A DNA stretch of 64,000 nucleotides from Erinaceus europaeus (taxonomy: Eukaryota > Chordata > Mammalia > Eulipotyphla > Erinaceidae). Numbering within the stretch: the first letter of the stretch is position 1; every line of letters begins with the position of its first letter. The stretch is taken from the NCBI RefSeq assembly GCF_950295315.1, contig NC_080171.1:110580378-110644377 (forward strand), given 5' to 3'. Made by a program: the position numbers and the translations under genes. Below, piece after piece: positions 1 to 12,993 of this stretch. Below the pieces are notes generated by a model that was not told where the DNA came from, made no database searches, and saw only the letters and a list, made by a program, of their open reading frames with translations.

Positions 1-197
1 TCTTTATTTATTGGATAGAGACAGTCAGAAATCGAGAGGGTAGGGCAGATAGAGAGGGAGAGAGACAGAGAGACACCTGCAGCCCTGCTTCACCACTTGC
101 AAAGCTTTCCATCTGCTGGTGGGGACCGGGGGCTTGAACCCAGGTCCTTGTGCACTGCAACATGTGCGCTCAACGAGGTGCGCCACCACCCGGCCCC
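1..197 (-). repeat. tRNA-derived SINE, short family, cut by the window edge
   Basis: The reverse complement starts GGGGCCGGGTGGTGGCGCAC and carries a B box (GGTTCAAGCCCC). It ends in the TCTCTGTC-rich body and CCAATAAATAAAGA at position 1. It lies in ROR2 intron 4. The 5'-most base of the window is its tail. Confidence 0.9.
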
Positions 198-910
198 TAT
201 TGATTTTTCTATAGCTTGTTTTCTGTTTCATTGATTTCTATTTTGTTATTAGTATCTTATTCTAATTACTTCATGCTTAATTGGATATCCCGTTTCTAGT
301 TTTCTTTAGGGATAAAACCTTATCTAGTTTAACCACCTAAAGTTATAAATCTCAATTTCTACTTTCACTGCTCACACAGATGTTTTGTAAGTTGTATTCC
401 ACAAGTGTTTTGTTATTTTGTGTTGTATTTTAAATATCATTTGATTTTGCTTTTTTAATTAAAAAAACATTACTTATAAATGTGTTATTTAATTTCCAAG
501 TTAGGATGGGGTATCTATATGATCATCTTCTAGTTTAATTATATATGCTCAGATATCTAAGGATTTAATTATTTTCAATTTATTAGTTATCTTGTGGTAA
601 TATATGCTTTGTCTGGGTGGACATGCCACCTTCATTGAAAGAATGTTCTTGCTGTCTTATTGGGTGTATTCTACAAGCAGAAATGTTCTTCAGGTGAAGA
701 AGTCTTTACATTTTCCAGCATATTCCTGCCCACCCTCTCTCTCATCCTTGGGGCTTCGCTGCTCCAGGCTGATTTATTTTTTATTCTAGAAAGATATATA
801 TAAAGACTACAGTACTGAAACATCCCTCAGTGTGATGAAGGCCAGGCTCAAACCATGGTCATGTGAATGGCAAAAGCCTTATTATCCAAGTGAGCTATTT
901 TGCTGGTCTT
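198..910. other. Intron 4 DNA without a recognised gene
   Basis: AT-rich intronic sequence. From about 830 to 910 a faint degenerate tRNA-SINE head can be read on the minus strand (AGCTCACTTGGATAATAAGG in reverse). Otherwise I recognise nothing. Confidence 0.5.
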
Positions 911-925
911 CCACTGTTGTTTCTT

Positions 926-1214
926 TTTTTTTTTATTTTAATTTAATTTTATTTGTTTTCCCTTTTGTTGCCCTTGTTGTTTAACATTGTTGTGGTTATT
1001 TTTGTCATTGTTGTTGGATATGACAGAGAGAAATGGAGAGACGAGGGGAAGACAGAAAGGGGGAGAGAAAGACAGACACCTGCAGACCTGCTTCACCACA
1101 TGTGTAGCAACTCCCCTGCAGGTGGGGAGCCAGGGACTCGAACTGGGATCCTTATACTGGTCCTTGCTCTTTGCCCCACCTGCGCTTAACCCGCTGCGCC
1201 ACCGCCTGAGTCCC
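926..1214 (-). repeat. tRNA-derived SINE, long family
   Basis: The reverse complement has the tRNA-like head (GGTGGCGCAGCGGGTTAAGC) and the CTGCAGGTGTCTGTCTTTCT body. The TTG/CAA-rich part follows, then AAATAAAATTAAA. It is flanked by the duplication CCACTGTTG(T/C)TTCTT at 911-925 and 1215-1229. Confidence 0.92.
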
Positions 1215-1229
1215 CCACTGTTGCTTCTT

Positions 1230-1970
1230 TACTCACTGCCTTTTCTGGTTCTTTAATTGCTGAGAAAACAGCAGTCACACATCCAACTATAACTGTAGAT
1301 TTTTCTGGGTTATGGGCCCAGCACACTTCCACTGCACCACTCTGCTAGAGAATTTTCTGTTTGATTCTCAGATTCTTTTCAGTTCTTGGTCCTATATTTG
1401 TGGTTATGATAGCAGGTCTACTCATGCTTGTCCCTTTGTGCTTTATAGAACAACTCCTTTGAAAGGTGTTGCAGTTGAGTATGAACTTCTGAGCTCATTT
1501 TTCGAGTTCACTTTCTCTGTTAGTGCATTGAAACTGTTATTCCCTCATCTCCTGTTTTGCACTATTCCTCAGAAGGGAGTGGTCCAGCTATTATGTGCCA
1601 TGTCGCCCCTTTGCTATTTATCCAGGTTCCTCAAAAAGTTCACTGTTTTGAATGGTCATAGTTCCTTTTGTGTTTATCCTGATTGCTTCTCACTGATAGT
1701 CCTTGATCGAGTGCACATCTAAGTTTGAATAAAATTTAGTTATTAAGATGCTGTATTTTGAGGGCAATAATGCTTAAAAAATGTGCATGATTACTACAGA
1801 TATACTCAAACTACACTGTATATATTTTCTATTCTCTATTCTCAGGGGGCAGAAGTCATGAAGACTTCTGACAGAAGGATGACTGTTTATGTGAACACTT
1901 ATATACCCACATGCAGACTTTATGATCCATATCCACATTCCGTTAAATGTTTCCTGTTTCCATCCCCCTT
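1230..1970. other. Intron 4 single-copy-looking DNA
   Basis: An open frame of about 136 codons (1312-1722) runs through here, but it has no recognisable domain, start context or splice logic. I regard it as chance. No repeat recognised. Confidence 0.5.
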
Positions 1971-1989
1971 AAAGATTTTCTTAAGTTCA

Positions 1990-2318
1990 GGGGGTTGGGC
2001 AGTGGAGCACATGGTGTGAAGCACAGGGATCCCCATGGGGATCCTGGTTCTAGCCCCCAGCTCCCCACCTGCAGGGAAGTCGCTTCACAGGTGGTGAAGC
2101 AGGTCTGCAGGTGTCTATCTTTCTCTCCCCCTCTCTGTCTTCACCTCCTTTCGAGATTTCTCTCTGTCCTATCCAACAATAACAACAGCAATAAGAACAA
2201 CAGTAATAACAGATAAACAGCAAAGGCAACAAAGGGGAAAAATAGTCTCCAGAAGCAGTGGATTCATAGTGCAGGCACTGAGTCCCAGTGATAACCCTGG
2301 TGGCAAAAAACAAAAAAA
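1990..2318 (+). repeat. tRNA-derived SINE, long family, with 3' GGAGCAGTGGATTCATAG module
   Basis: It runs from GGGGTTGGGCAGTGGAGCAC through the CTGCAGGTGTCTATC body and CAACAATAACAACAGC. It ends with CAGTGATAACCCTGGTGGC plus an A-rich tail. The flanking duplication GATTTT(CT)TAAGTTC is at 1974-1988 and from 2319. Confidence 0.9.
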
Positions 2319-2510
2319 GATTTTAAGTTCATATTTATATAACAATTTTAGACTCTCAGAAAAAGTTGAGCACCAAGTACAGCATTGCCATGTACCATGT
2401 TCACCTTCCTCAGTCTACATGTTATTTCCCCAAGTAGTAACATCCTACGCTAACGTGGTTCATGGTTATAATTGATGAACCAGTATTGATGTAGATTATT
2501 AACTAAAACA

Positions 2511-2705
2511 GGGCCGGGTGGTGGTGCACCTGGTTGAGCGTACAAGGCACAAGGATCCAGGCTCAAGCACCCCCCTCCCCCCCACCAAGTGGAAAGCTTT
2601 GTGAGAGGTGAAGCAGAGCTGCAGGTGTCTCTCTGTCTCTTTCTCTGTCTTCCCCTTCTTCTCAATTTCTGGCTGTCTCCAAATCAACAAATAAATAAAT
2701 ATAAT
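2511..2705 (+). repeat. tRNA-derived SINE, short family
   Basis: It starts GGGCCGGGTGGTGGTGCACC and has the AAGCAGAGCTGCAGGTGTCT body. It ends in AAATCAACAAATAAATAAAT. It is inserted in the old L1. A C-run has grown next to the B-box region (CCCCCCTCCCCCCC). Confidence 0.88.
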
Positions 2706-2779
2706 AAAACATAGGTTAACTGTAGACTATATTATGCATTGGAGTTCACTCTTGGTCTTGCAAATTCTTTGAATTTTTT

Positions 2780-2955
2780 TTAAAAAAAAATTATTATCTT
2801 TATTTATTAGAGACAGCCAGAAATCAAGAGGGAAGGGAGAGAGATTGAGAGACGCCTGCAACCCTGCTTCACCACTTGTGAAACTTTCCCCATGCAAGTG
2901 GGGACTGGGGGCTCAAACCTGAGTCCTTGTGCACTGTAGCCTGTGCACTTAACCA
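2780..2955 (-). repeat. tRNA-derived SINE, short family, head-truncated or diverged
   Basis: Reverse reading gives GGTTAAGTGCACAGGC, GGTTTGAGCCCC and TGCAGGCGTCTCTCAATC. It ends TAATAAATAAAGATAATAAT with an AT-rich tail. It is inserted in the same old L1, with a short duplication TTCTTTGA on both sides. Confidence 0.8.
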
Positions 2956-3345
2956 ATATTCTTTGAGTTAGAGGATATTTACAATGTCAGTTATCCATCA
3001 TGGTATTATCATCCAGAATACTTTAACCACCTTGAGCAGTCTCTGTGCTTTATCTGTTTATGTCACTCCAACCCCTGGAAACCAGTGATCTTTTTTAGTT
3101 TTTCCATACTTTCACCTCTTCAGAATATTAAGTTATTGAAATCACAGAAAGCACTATGTTTAAATTTAGCTTATTGCACTCAGTAATATACATCCTTCCT
3201 GTCTTCTTATAACATGTTTGATTTTCCAATAAATAATATTCTGTTGTCTGGATGTCTTGAGGTTTATTTATATTCACTTATTGAAGGAGACTTTGCATAA
3301 ACAATTATAAGTGAAACTGCTGTCAGTGTTAGTGTTCAAGTCTTT

Positions 3346-3629
3346 ATTTTTATTTATTCCCTTTTGCTGCCCTTGTTGGTTTATTGTTGTAATTATTATT
3401 GTTGTTGATATTGATGTCGTTGTTGTTGGATGGGGCAGAGAGAAATGGAGAGAGGAGGGGAAGACAGAGAGGAGGAGAGAAAGATAGACACCTGCAGACC
3501 TGCTTCACCGCCTGTGAAGCGACTCCCCTGCAGGTGGAGAGCCGGGGGCTGGAACTGGGATCCTTCTGCTGGTCCTTGAGCTTTGTGCCACCTGCGCTTA
3601 ACTTGCTGCGCTACTGCTTGACTCCCATG
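3346..3629 (-). repeat. tRNA-derived SINE, long family
   Basis: It has the standard head, body and TTG/CAA-rich part on the minus strand. It is flanked by CAAGTCTTT at 3337-3345 and 3630-3638. Antisense open frames here (R-T-E-R-N-G-E-R-R-G type) are SINE shadows. Confidence 0.9.
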
Positions 3630-3654
3630 CAAGTCTTTTTTAAACAGATGTGTA

Positions 3655-4042
3655 GATTTAGCATATTTTAATTCCTTATTTTTAAACCTTTTACTGTCTT
3701 TTACCCATTTCTTCTAGCTTTCCCCACCCCTACCTCTGGAAAACACTAATCTGTTCTTTGTATCTGTGTGCTTGTGTGGTTTGGTCCCACATATGAGAGC
3801 TCATGTAGTATTTGTCTTTCTTTGTCTTAACTTTACTTAACATAATGTCCTTCAGGTTCATTGTTGGCTTCTCTTGAGAATAATCAACCTCAAGGTCCAT
3901 CTAGATTGTTATAAATGGCAGGTTGTTATCTCTTTATGACTAATAATATTACATGGCATAGATGCCACAATTTCTTAATTCATTCATCTACCAAGGGACA
4001 AGGTTATTCCCATCGTATGGACATAAGCTTTAAATTAATTTG
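3655..4042 (-). mobile_element. Ancient LINE-1 fragment
   Basis: Minus-strand L1 3' sequence of an older subfamily. Recognisable words on the + strand are CACTAATCTGTTCTTTGTATC, CACATATGAGAGCTCATG and TCAACCTCAAGGTCCATC. It is distinct from the piece ending at 3340. Confidence 0.65.
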
Positions 4043-4256
4043 GGTGGGAGCCTGCTGGTGGCACACCGGGTTAAGTGCACAGAGTACAAAGTGCAAGGAC
4101 CTTGGTTTGAGCCAGGATCCCTACTTGCAGGGCTGGGGGTGGGGTCACTTCACAGGTGGTGAAGCAGGTCTACAGTTGTCTACAGGTGTCTCCCTCTCTA
4201 TCTTCCCCTCCCTCTCAATTTCTCTGTCCTAGCCAATGGGGGGGGGGGGGACAACC
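4043..4256 (+). repeat. tRNA-derived SINE with a perfect 12-bp target-site duplication
   Basis: It starts GGTGGGAGCCTGCTGGTGGC, close to the short family, with a long-family body. It ends in a G-run (about 4238-4250). TAAATTAATTTG is found at 4031-4042 and 4257-4268. It lies 120 nt upstream of ROR2 exon 5. Confidence 0.9.
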
Positions 4257-4375
4257 TAAATTAATTTGAGTTAATATTAGGTAAGACAATTGGTGGATGA
4301 TATGCTGCCAGAGTTAAAAAGAAAAAATTATTAGAGGTATTTGACAGCACTCTTACAGCCTGTGTTTTTCCCCAG

Positions 4376-4503
4376 AGATGACTACCATGAGGACGGATTC
4401 TGCCAGCCTTACCGGGGCATTGCCTGTGCTCGCTTTATTGGGAACCGGACCATATATGTGGACTCCCTTCAGATGCAAGGGGAGATTGAGAACCGAATCA
4501 CAG
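4376..4503 (+). CDS. ROR2: ROR2 coding exon (probably exon 5): start of the frizzled/CRD domain
   Basis: This exon encodes the stretch leading into the extracellular frizzled-like cysteine-rich domain, which binds WNT5A in this receptor family. The reading [14 protein letters not shown] then [15 protein letters not shown] and ending E-N-R-I-T is ROR-specific. I-Y-V-D-S-L-Q favours ROR2 over ROR1, which I recall as V-Y-M-E-S-L-H. The acceptor is TTTTTCCCCAG ending at 4375 and the donor is CAG|GTAGGG at 4504. One base of the last codon is completed by the next exon. An alternative acceptor 2 nt downstream (CAGAG) cannot be excluded. Two CRD cysteines lie here and the rest are in the next exon. 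The N-terminal exons (signal peptide and Ig domain) lie upstream of the window. Confidence 0.95.
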
Positions 4504-6773
<2,270 letters not shown>

Positions 6774-6855
6774 TGATCCCGGTGCCCTGTTGCTGTGCGT
6801 TGAGAAGGCTCTTTGGAGCCTTGAAAGAATAAGGTCTGTTTCCACACCTGCTTTA

Positions 6856-7092
6856 AAAGGTGTTTTTTTTTTGTTTGCTTTGTTTTTAATTTATTTATTC
6901 CTTATTGCATAGAGACAGAGAAAAATGGAGAGGGGAGGAGAAGATAGAGGAGAGAGACAGAGAGACATCAGCAGCCCTGCTTTACCACTTGTGAAGCTTT
7001 TCCCCCTGCAGGTGAGGACCAGGGGCTTGAACCCAGGTCCTTGCGTACTATAGTGTGTGTGCTCAACCGGGTGCACCACCACCTGTCCCCCT
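6856..7092 (-). repeat. tRNA-derived SINE, short family
   Basis: Reverse reading gives GGGGGACAGGTGGTGGTGCAC, GGTTCAAGCCCC and AAGCAGGGCTGCTGATGTCTC. It ends with AATAAATAAATT. It is flanked by an imperfect (A/G)CCTGCTTT duplication near 6846 and 7095. Confidence 0.88.
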
Positions 7093-7221
7093 GCGCCTGC
7101 TTTGTAATGGCACAGCCATTACAGTGATGACTGCCGGTCATCATGGTAGATGCCAATATAGGAGTTCACCTGCCTGTATAGGAATACTGGGTCGGTCGAA
7201 GTGTTGGGTGTCAGGAAAGCA

Positions 7222-8040
7222 CTTTTTTTTTTTTTTTACTATTTTAAAATTTTTTGTTAGTGATTCAGTATTGATTGACAAAATTACATGTCAACAGGGG
7301 TATAAATTCCATATCATTCCCATCACCAGAAACCTGAATCCCCAGCCCCTCCATTGCAAGCCACAGCAGTTCTGCTAAGGTTGCAGACATAACTATCATC
7401 TCTACAACTATCTGTCGACATTTGCACACAGTTGCCCCCCTTTTCTTTCAGGTCCCGTCCTCTCTTCCCCTCTAAGCCACACATAACCCTAGTACTACCT
7501 CCAGGTGTCCCTCCCCTTTCTCCTCCCCTCTCTCTGGGGCCTGATGGAGCTGGAGTTCAGAGCACTCTTTTTTAAAAAAAATATTTATTTATTCCCTTTT
7601 GTTGCCCTTGTTGTAGATATTGTTGTTATTGATGTTGTTGTTGTTGTTGTTGGATAGGACAGAGAGAAATGGAGAAAGGAGGGGAAGACAGAGAGGGGGA
7701 GAGAAAGACAGACACCTGCATACCTGCTTCACTGATTGTGAATCAACTCCCCTGCAGGTGGGGAGCCGGGGACTGGAACTGGGATCCTTCCACCGGTCCT
7801 TGGCTTTGCACCACGTGCGCTTAACCGCTGAGCTACTGCCCAGTTCCCCAGAGCCTTCTTATTCTCTTCCTCCTGTCACTTCTCCCCCACTGGGAGTATG
7901 GACCCAGGATTATTATGGGGTGCAGAAGGTGGGAGTTCTGGTTTCTATAATTGCTTCTCTGTTAGACCTGGGCATTGGCAGGTTGATCCATACCCCCAGC
8001 CTGTTTCTATCTTTTCCTAGTGGGGTAGAGAGGAATCACT
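7222..8040 (-). mobile_element. LINE-1 3' UTR (hedgehog-type), split by a SINE
   Basis: Non-coding L1 tail on the minus strand in two parts, 7222-7562 and 7850-8040. Diagnostic + strand words are TTAGTGATTCAGTATTGATTG, CAACAGGGGTATAAATTCC and GGAGTATGGACCCAGG. The same block recurs at 25.9, 27.7, 48.8, 58.9 and 60.3 kb. Confidence 0.75.
7569..7849 (-). repeat. tRNA-derived SINE, long family, nested in the L1 3' UTR
   Basis: A minus-strand long-family copy. The host L1 sequence resumes exactly, with AGAGC(A)CTTCTT repeated on either side (about 7558 and 7850). The SINE is therefore younger than the L1 copy. Confidence 0.9.
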
Positions 8041-8478
8041 TTTTTTCTGAGCTCATACAGAGTGTACCAACTTGTTAAAAGAATAAAATAAAACAATTCT
8101 CCAGCTTCCTTCCAGCAGCTGGCCTTAGTACCTATAGTTTTGTGAATCCTGCATCCAGAACCCTGACTATTGTAGTGAGAATCATAGGCCAGGCAGTTGT
8201 GTCAACATCTCCCATTAAAGCCATCAGCCCTCATCATTGGCTAGATCAGGGCAGTGACCGTACCAGGGAGGAGGCTGCCACCCTCCAAGGCTCTGGGATT
8301 CCTTCACATTTACGTTTTTGGCTAGGCTGGGGTTTCAGAGAGTGCTGCAGAGTGGGTCCACATAGGGTTCTTGAACAATGACTGTAGTATTCACTCCATG
8401 TGATATCAGGCAAACTGATTACCCATTTCTTTCTACAGATCCTGCACCACTTAAGAGCAGCATGATAGGTTCTGCTTC

Positions 8479-8686
8479 CATATATATATATATTCCCTTT
8501 TGTTGCCCTTGTTTTTTATTGTTGTTGTAGTTATTATTGATGTTGTCATTGTTAGATAGGACACAAAGAAATGGAGAGAGGAGGGGAAGGCAGAGAGGAA
8601 GAGAGAAAGACAGACATCTGCAGGCCTGCTTCACTCTTGTAAAGCGACTCCCCTGCAGGTGGGGAGCCGGGGACTCAAACTGGGAA
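8479..8686 (-). repeat. tRNA-derived SINE, long family, lacking its head
   Basis: It has the body and TTG-rich part but stops at ACTCAAACTGGGA (the B-box region), so the A-box head is missing. Flanking AGGTTCTG at 8467 and 8686 suggests 5' truncation during insertion, not later loss. Confidence 0.8.
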
Positions 8687-9545
8687 GGTTCTGATTTCTT
8701 TACTGTGCAAACTTCATTGAATGTAATTGCAGTCCTAGCTGGCACAGCCAGTTACAACAAGACAATACACATGCTGATGATGTGGCATTTAGCCTGCTGC
8801 TCCACCATCCTCTCTGCAGATTGACTGGAATGTTCCATTTGTGACATATGACTGTGCTACTGCTAAGCCAAGGAGTTGGAATACCGATGAAATGAGTTAG
8901 TGTTTAAAAAGGTGTTTTTTAAGTGTTCTGTGTGATGAGTCCCTTTTTCAGCCAGTGCCTGCCATCCTACCACCTCCAAATCCTGCTCAGAAAGAGCTCT
9001 AGGTTCTCTTTCTGTAGGGGGTGTGTGTCACGGGTGGTGAGCGGCTGCCCATGGCTCTGCTTATACCTAGAGTAGCCTAACCTCCTTACTGGGTAGCCAA
9101 GAGGCCACCCAGGCTGTGGGGCATGCTTGGATGTTCACACCTGCCACCTTCTTTGGGGACAGATAAACTTTAAATTGGGTTTGAAGTCCTCCTTCTGGAA
9201 TTGTAGTCTTGCCTAAGGGTTCCAAAGGTGATTTCAGGGTCCCAGTGTGACTTCTGCCATCCCCCAACCCCTCCACATATGTCCCGGATGTGCCCTGAGT
9301 TTCATTTGGAGACTTGGAATTTTATTAAGTAGAAACGAATGCTGCTTATCTTGGAAGTTATGTAAACCCTTTGGTCCTTCTGGAAATCTCAGCTTAGGTC
9401 TGTGAAGACAGAATGGTTTTGTTATTCGTTTCTGGAATAATTGAAGAAGGGGAGGGGGAGGGTCTCACTTCGGCAAGGTCCTGAGCACCAGTTTCCACTG
9501 CCATCAACCTCAGGTGAGATAGAGGCCCATGCTTCTTGATTTTGA

Positions 9546-9884
<339 letters not shown>

Positions 9885-10006
9885 TGAGTGCACTTTGTGA
9901 TGATGACGTGAGACCTGGAACCCACTGGCCTGGGCCCCTCCCCTGTTAAAGTATCATGATCATTTATCTTCATTAAAACTGTGTTGGTTAGAAAACTAGT
10001 AGCTGG

Positions 10007-10449
10007 GGGGTCAGGAGGTAGCGCAGCAGGTTAAGTGCACACAGCGCAAAGCGCAAGGATCGGTGCAAAGATGTTGGTTCGAGCCCTCAGCTCCCCATCT
10101 GCAGGGGAGTCGCTTCACAGGTGGTGAAGCAGGTCTGCAGGTGTCTATCTTTTATCTCCCTTCTCTGTCTTCCCCTCCTCTCTCCATTTCTCTCTGTCCT
10201 AGCCAACAATGACAATGGAAAAAAAGATGGCCACAGGAGCAGGGGATTCATGGTGCAGGTACTGAGCCCCAGTGATAACCCTGGAGGCAAAAGGAGAAAA
10301 GAAAAGAAAAGAAAAGAAAAGAAAAGAAAAGAAAAGAAAAGAAAAGAAAAGAAAAGGAAAGGAAAGAAAAGAAAAGAAAAGAAAAGAAAAGAAAAGAAAA
10401 GAAAAGAAAAGAAAAGAAAAGAAAAGAGAAAAGAAAAGAAAAGAGAAAA
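10007..10449 (+). repeat. tRNA-derived SINE, long family, with expanded (AAAAG)n tail
   Basis: The SINE runs from GGGGTCAGGAGGTAGCGC to ATAACCCTGGAGGCAAAAGG. It is followed by about 160 bp of near-perfect AAAAG repeats (10290-10449). GAAAAC(T/C)AGTAGCTGG flanks the whole unit at 9991-10006 and 10450-10465, so the microsatellite grew from the SINE tail. Confidence 0.92.
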
Positions 10450-10498
10450 GAAAACCAGTAGCTGGTCATTCCAGGATATTTGAAAGTGTGGAAAACTC

Positions 10499-10762
10499 TG
10501 GGTTGAGTATTGGTGCATCTGGTTGAGGCACGCATGTGAGTGAAGACCTGGGTTCAAGCCCCTGTTCCCCACCTTCAGGAAGGAAGCTTCCTAAGCTGTG
10601 GAGCAATGCTACGGGCACCTCTCCTTCTGTCTGCCTCTCTCTTCTATCTTTCTCTGTCTCTCAGTGAGTATAAAATAAACAGGGAGAAGATCATCACAGG
10701 GAATGGTGGCGTTGTTGTGCAAGCACAGAGCCTCAGCAGTAATCCTGGTGGGAGGGGAAAAT
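10499..10762 (+). repeat. Diverged tRNA-derived SINE
   Basis: It has the A-box-like GAGTATTGGTGCATCTGGTTG and the B-box GGTTCAAGCCCC. The pyrimidine-rich body follows, with a late module TAATCCTGGTGGGAGGGG. It is more diverged than its neighbours. Confidence 0.75.
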
Positions 10763-11102
10763 GATACATATATGAAAGTCTGAAGAATGATGTGCAGATA
10801 AGCTTCATTCCACTATCCAATGGATACTGTGTACATTTGTTTTCACTTTAGGCTTCTCTTCCCACGTCTGGTCCTGAGATCTTTCAGGAAGCCATCTTGT
10901 TTTTCTGCTAGCCTGCTCACTTCATATTTCCCAATATTATCAGCAGCGCTCCGCATTGTGATTACTGCCATCTCCTCCACTCAGTGTCGGTGACTGGGGA
11001 CACCCATCTCCCTTCCTCTGGATGCACACTCTGCTTAACTCATACACATGGGCTCAGCAGAGTCAAGTGAAAAATAGGAATGAAATCTCTTCAATTAAGA
11101 AT

Positions 11103-11386
11103 AGGGGCGGTAGCACAGCGGTTTAGTGCACGTGGCATTCAAAGCGCAAGGACTGACCTGAGGATCCTGGTTCAAGCCCCTGGCTCCCCACCTGCAGGGG
11201 AGTCACTTCACAGGCGGTGAAGCAGGTCTGCAGGTGTCTGTCTTTCTCTCCCCCTCTCTGTCTTCCCCTCCTCTCTCCATTTCTCTCTGTCCTATCCAAC
11301 AATGACGATGTCAACAACAATAATAACTACAACAACAATAAACACAAGGGCAACAAAAAGGAAATAAATATTTTAAAAAAAAAAAA
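11103..11386 (+). repeat. tRNA-derived SINE, long family (first of a three-SINE cluster)
   Basis: It starts at GGGGCGGTAGCACAGCGG and is full to the CAACAATAATAACTAC region and A-tail. It is followed without a gap by the GTCC-family SINE. Confidence 0.9.
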
Positions 11387-11560
11387 TAGGTGGTCCGGGA
11401 GGTGGCATAGTAGCTAAGGAACTAGACTCTCAAGCATGAAGTCCTGAGTTCAGTCCCTGGCAGCACATGTACCAGAGTGGTGTCTGGTTCTTTCTCTCTC
11501 TCTTCCTATCTTTCTCATTAATAAATAAATAAAGTCTTTAAAAAATAAAAAATAAAAAAA
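11387..11560 (+). repeat. tRNA-derived SINE, GTCC family, with AATAAA...TCTTT tail
   Basis: It starts GGTGGTCCGGGAGGTGGC, with B box GAGTTCAGTCCC. It ends AATAAATAAATAAAGTCTTTAA, a poly(A) signal followed by a Pol III terminator, as expected for T+ class SINEs. It sits in the A-tail of the preceding SINE. Confidence 0.88.
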
Positions 11561-11574
11561 GAATAGGGAGGTGC

Positions 11575-11878
11575 AGGAGTCGGGCGGTCGTGCAGCAGCG
11601 GGTTAAGCACAGGTGGCGCGAGGCACAAGGACCGGCGTAAGGACCCCAGTTGGAGCCCCTGGCTCCCCACCTTCAGGGGAGTCGCTTCACAGGTAGTAAA
11701 GCGGGTCTATAGGTGTCTGTCTTTCTCTCCCCCTCTCTGTCTTCCCCTCCTCTCTCCATTTTTCTCTGTCCTATCTAATAAAGATGACATTAGTAACAAC
11801 AACAACAACAATAAATAAGGGCAACAAAAGGGAAAACAAATAAAGATGTAAAAAATGCTGGCCACATTTAAAAATAAA
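11575..11878 (+). repeat. tRNA-derived SINE, long family (third of the cluster)
   Basis: It starts AGGAGTCGGGCGGTCGTGCAGC. It is flanked by a perfect 13-bp duplication AATAGGGAGGTGC at 11562-11574 and 11879-11891. Confidence 0.92.
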
Positions 11879-12217
11879 AATAGGGAGGTGCGTGTTGTTC
11901 ATGTCTGCAAACTTTACAGACACTCAGCTCTGTATTTCAGTCAGTTATGTTTTTGTCAGATTCGGTCTGCCTGGATACTCAAGGCTCCGGTGCCTTGGGA
12001 ATCTTATTTTAGGACCTAGAGGCAGAAAGAGGGTTGGTGGAAAATTCCTCTGAGATGATGAGAAAGATGAATGTGTGAAGCGAGGCCTTTGCCTGAGAGC
12101 CTCCCAGGGGCACAGAGTACGGATGGGCCTATAACCTGACATTGATGGGAGTGGAAACTGGTGCTCATGACTTCGCTGAAGTGTGAGTCCACATTCCCTT
12201 TAACTCCATAGTTCATG

Positions 12218-12354
12218 ACTTTTTTTTTTTTTTTCTTTGACCAGAGCTACTGCTTAGCTGTGGCTTATGGTGGTACAGAGGGTTGAACCTGGGACTTCAG
12301 GGCCTCAGGCATGAGAGTCTCTTTGCATAACCATTATGCTATCTACCCCTGCCC
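12218..12354 (-). repeat. tRNA-derived SINE, AT-glyco family
   Basis: Reverse reading gives GGGGTAGATAGCATAATGG, TTATGCAAAGAGACTCTC and GGTTCAACCC. The A-tail appears as T's from 12220. Flanks AACTCCA(T/C)AGTTCATG are at 12202-12217 and 12355-12370. Confidence 0.9.
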
Positions 12355-12726
12355 AACTCCACAGTTCATGCACTACACAAGTCCTTTTTTAAAAATGCAA
12401 TTTGATTGTGTGTGTGTGTGTGGGGGGGGAGTAATGGCTGACAGTACATTTGTTGACACATAGGTCAGATTACTCATCTTTCCACACTTAAGTGTCCGCA
12501 AAACATTCACTCCCAGCTCAGGCCCTTCTCCTCCATGTGCACCAGGACCCCAAGCCTCCCCACCCACCATCTGCAGCCCCCTGCCTTCCCTTCTCAAAGT
12601 CTTTTGTTTGGTACAATACACCACACCCAGCCTCAAGTTTTACATCATGGTTTCCCATGCTTCTTCAATTCCACCTGTGAGTGAGATAATCAACCTCTTT
12701 TTGGCTTATCTCTCACCCCCCTCTTT

Positions 12727-12993
12727 TTCTTTTTTTTTGCCTCCATGGTTATTGCTGGGGCTTGGTGCCTGCACTGCTCCTGGAGGCCATTTTCCCCATT
12801 TTGTTGCCCTTGTTGTTATTATCATTATTGTTGTTGTTGCTGTTGTTGTTGTTGGATAGGACAGAGAGAAATGGAGAGAGGAGGGGAAGACAGAGAGGGG
12901 GAGAGAATGGTAGACACCTGAAGACCTGCTTCACCGCTTGTGAAGTGACCCCCCCTGCAGGTGGGGAGCCAGGGCTCAAACTGGGATCCTTGC
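12727..12993 (-). repeat. tRNA-derived SINE, long family, head missing
   Basis: A minus-strand copy with the CCTCCATGGTTATTGCTGGG 3' module and TTG-rich part. It ends at CAAACTGGGATCCTTGC, where an older SINE takes over directly. Confidence 0.85.

Larger units (their letters stand above)
2325..3340 (-). mobile_element. Ancient LINE-1 3' region (L1M-type), interrupted by SINEs
   Basis: The minus-strand pieces 2325-2508, 2706-2780 and 2956-3340 read like an old mammalian L1 3' end. Examples are TTTAGACTCTCAGAAAAAG, AACTAAAA...GAGTTCACTC and AACCCCTGGAAACCAGTGATC. It is heavily mutated, with no coding capacity. It is the landing site of the two SINEs at 2511 and 2780. Confidence 0.7.

Noticed and set aside
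1312..1722. 136-codon open frame in ROR2 intron 4
   Set aside because: No domain, and the composition (F/L/S-rich) follows the T-rich strand. No exon signals.
3399..3671. Recurring peptide of the type D-R-T-E-R-N-G-E-R-R-G-R-Q-R-G-G-E-K-D-R-H-L-Q-T, found in many open frames across the window
   Set aside because: It looks like a protein family because it repeats dozens of times. Each instance is the antisense translation of the long-family SINE body, with no gene structure.
10087..10572. Long open frames of K-E-R or F-S-F-L-F repeats on both strands
   Set aside because: They are translations of the (AAAAG)n microsatellite attached to a SINE.
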